Shown: one piece after another, positions 24,565 through 26,199 of the stretch
Numbering within the stretch: the stretch's first letter is position 1
How the letters are laid out: each line of letters begins with the position of its first letter
Virus record (IMG/VR): IMGVR_UViG_3300017975_000037
Location: 1-26,199 of that record
Length of the DNA stretch: 26,199 bases
Reading direction: 5' to 3' (one strand)
Source: a virus
Program-made: the position numbers and the translations under genes
Notes under the pieces: model-generated
What the model was told of the DNA's origin: nothing
Seen by the model: the letters and a program-made list of their open reading frames with translations, nothing else
Database searches by the model: none

Positions 24565-25012
24565 ATTTGATGCACTGGAATTTGTCCGACTTCCGGCGCT
24601 GGTGGCATTCGCCCGCTCGTTGGCGCTGGATTCGCGTCGTCGGGGTATCGAAATGTACCTCTGGCGATGCGATCCGGAAACTTAATGACGAACTCGTAAA
24701 ACGGCCGGTCAGTGCGTCACATTTCGTGCCAGTGGGCGTCGGCGCCCATCGAGCAGGTAGAATCGTCCGTGCTTGGCGGGGGAGGGCCTCATACAGGCAT
24801 GCTGCCAGGGTGGCGAGCTCTTTGACCGCCACGGCCACATCGGATAAACAATCCGACCGAACTGATCGAACCGTCTTTGCGTTCTCTCCGCGCCCTGAAA
24901 TTCTGCGAACAACTCGTAGCCTTTCCAATTTCGGCGATCTTATCTAGTAGTTGTCGCCAGATTTCTCAGAAAAACATGACGCAGGCAGGGAATATCGAGA
25001 TTCGAGGCAATC
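24565..25012. other. 448-base gap after the transglycosylase
   Basis: Overlapping frames exist on both strands, but none combines a ribosome site, a good start and convincing composition. A small stem TGGGCG-TCGG-CGCCCA lies at 24733-24748 and another CGGAT-AAACA-ATCCG at 24841-24855; neither has a T run. The right end holds GAGG six bases before the next gene. It may be a degraded gene. Confidence 0.4.
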
Positions 25013-25786
25013 ATGTCCCGTACGATTGAAGTTGCAGTTCTTGCCTTTGTACTCCTAGTGGTTGGGTTGGCGCTTCATGCATGGCTCACTTCCCGGGACG
25101 CCCAGCTTCGCCTCCAGGCGGCTCTGGCTGCTCAAAAGCAGTTGCTCGATGCTGCCGACGCCCGCGAGCGACATCGCAACGCGTCATTAAACAACACCCT
25201 AACACAAATCGAAGCTCTCAAACGAGCGACGCAAACTCCAGAACAAATTCTTCACGAGCTTCCGAATTACCTGCCCCTACCGCAACCGCTCACCATGACG
25301 TTGCTTTCCGATTCAATCCCCCCAAGGCTGCCAGCTACCGCGCCTTCCGAAAATCCTCCACCTAAGGTGCTACCAAGCTCTGGAATTACTCAGCAGGGAA
25401 CTGACGAGTGCTTGAAAACGGCGAGCGGGTCTACTTGTCAAGATCCAAATCCAAACTCCCCCGTCAGTTCGCATCTCCCGAGCGGAACCGCAGTACATAA
25501 TCCGTATTCATCGACTAGCGCCGAGATTCCTGCTGTCGATTTGAAACCGCTTTATGACTACGTCCAGGATTGCCGTGCCTGTCAGACCCAGCTTGCTACG
25601 GCGAAGCTCGATGCTGCCGACAACGCGACGAAAATTGCTGCTCTTATGCGCGAGCGGGACGCCGCCCTCACAACAGCGAAAGGTGGAGGCTTCTGGCAGC
25701 GCCTGCGAAGAGACATTGTTTGGTTCGCGGTTGGCACCGGTGCGGGAGCCGTCGCAGTCTGTGGCATGGGTCATTGCCGCCCTTAG
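25013..25786 (+). CDS. Membrane protein with coiled coil, spanin-like
   Basis: This 257-residue protein has an N-terminal membrane segment about 7-25 (VAVLAFVLLVVGLALHAWL), a coiled coil about 28-75 (LRLQAALAAQKQLLDAADAR), a Pro/Ser-rich middle (85-175), a second coil about 177-222 with Cys187-x2-Cys190, and a C-terminal hydrophobic segment about 235-251 (IVWFAVGTGAGAVAVCG). The N-terminal anchor and periplasmic coil resemble an inner-membrane spanin (Rz), which acts in the last lysis step, but the second membrane segment and the length (Rz is about 150 residues) differ, so it may be another phage membrane protein. ATG 25013 has GAGG six bases upstream. Confidence 0.55.
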   Translation: MSRTIEVAVLAFVLLVVGLALHAWLTSRDAQLRLQAALAAQKQLLDAADARERHRNASLNNTLTQIEALKRATQTPEQILHELPNYLPLPQPLTMTLLSDSIPPRLPATAPSENPPPKVLPSSGITQQGTDECLKTASGSTCQDPNPNSPVSSHLPSGTAVHNPYSSTSAEIPAVDLKPLYDYVQDCRACQTQLATAKLDAADNATKIAALMRERDAALTTAKGGGFWQRLRRDIVWFAVGTGAGAVAVCGMGHCRP

Positions 25787-26199
25787 CTCCGTACCTCGTA
25801 GCTAGTCAGGACGTTCGGGGCCGCTTTGCATCTGATTTCAACTATATTTGACATTGGCAGTGTGCTGCAACTGTCCTCTATTAAGAAATGAAAGCCAACC
25901 CCCCACCCTTCGTACTTTCGTCACATCACAAATCGTAACGTTACACCGCCATTTTCTCTCCTGCCGATTTGATATGTCGATCGACGTCTACAACCCCTCC
26001 ATAAACCATGAGGGTTAGTTTCGAATCTTAGGCGAACTCTTTGAATCATTCCTCCCCAATCTCAGACGAAATCACGCCGATGGAGTGCTCCAGTCAAAAC
26101 CAGACAGTCAGGACCTCGGATTTTTGTGTACCTGTGAAAGCCAAGAAGCCCTCAGGCGGGGTGCGATTTTGGACTCCGCATTGCGGCCGGTCGTGATTG
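25787..26199. other. 413-base terminal stretch without a supported gene
   Basis: This end is poorer in GC than the rest and has no convincing frame. It contains a perfect 10-base palindrome GTAACGTTAC (25935-25944), a possible operator, and a TTGACA (25848-25853) without a matching -10 box. It may be the border of the phage late region. Confidence 0.4.

Noticed and set aside
24470-24947. Forward frames after or overlapping the transglycosylase
   Set aside because: No ribosome site and no protein-like pattern carried through; the first overlaps the transglycosylase end. Left as a gap.
25848-25876. TTGACA as a promoter in the terminal stretch
   Set aside because: No -10-like box at 16-18 bases; the nearest AT-rich run is too far.
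1-26199. CRISPR arrays, tRNA or rRNA genes, insertion sequences and att sites
   Set aside because: I saw no regular direct repeats with spacers, no cloverleaf-like sequence, no transposase or integrase, and no duplicated core sequence in the window.

Overview
This window reads as the structural and lysis part of a tailed-phage genome, most likely a prophage or phage-derived contig of an Acidobacteriota host. The phage call rests on gene order: portal-like, scaffold-like and major-capsid-like proteins, a head-tail adaptor, a large beta-helix tailspike, a beta-propeller/hub-like virion protein, a Gln-rich ejection-type protein, then a lytic transglycosylase and membrane lysis proteins. No tape measure, sheath or tube gene is visible, so a short-tailed (podovirus, P22-like) plan fits best; this is inference. 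Terminase, integrase, replication genes and att sites are not in the window. The host guess rests on the high GC, the exported NHL-repeat/choice-of-anchor-type protein and the carboxypeptidase-regulatory-like start of the tailspike, both common styles in Acidobacteriota; it is moderate evidence only.

Layout. 1-3.6 kb: a membrane-anchored protein and the portal, which carries an inserted zinc ribbon. 3.6-4.5 kb, opposite strand: a PilZ plus receiver-like signalling protein whose phospho-acceptor position is Glu. 4.7-8.7 kb: scaffold-like protein; an RlpA-like double-psi beta-barrel protein with a short virion-type leader; a Sec-exported partner of unknown function; an orphan coding-like stretch ending in a clear terminator; then the major capsid protein. 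8.7-10.0 kb: two conserved-looking proteins of unknown role, one with a zinc ribbon. 10.5-15.2 kb: a 1587-residue secreted-type tailspike. 15.3-16.4 kb: holin-like protein and adaptor. 16.4-18.5 kb, opposite strand: an exported NHL/Ig-like protein. 18.6-25.8 kb: a compact forward operon of a small virion protein, a 794-residue hub-like protein, an FN3-like protein ending in a Hint (intein/BIL) domain, a small unknown, a GNAT-like protein, a Gln-rich protein, a small membrane protein, an SLT transglycosylase and a spanin-like protein. The last 0.4 kb holds no gene I can support.

How the parts fit. Portal, scaffold and capsid build the head; the adaptor, hub-like protein and tailspike finish the vertex; the Gln-rich protein may be ejected with DNA; RlpA-like and SLT enzymes may open peptidoglycan at entry or exit, with the holin-like and spanin-like proteins for lysis. 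The two opposite-strand genes look like host-type cargo (morons). The points most worth a second look are the C-terminal Hint domain with no +1 nucleophile, the leader + RlpA domain + exported partner + orphan fragment cassette that resembles a polymorphic-toxin locus, and the PilZ/pseudo-receiver protein sitting between portal and scaffold.
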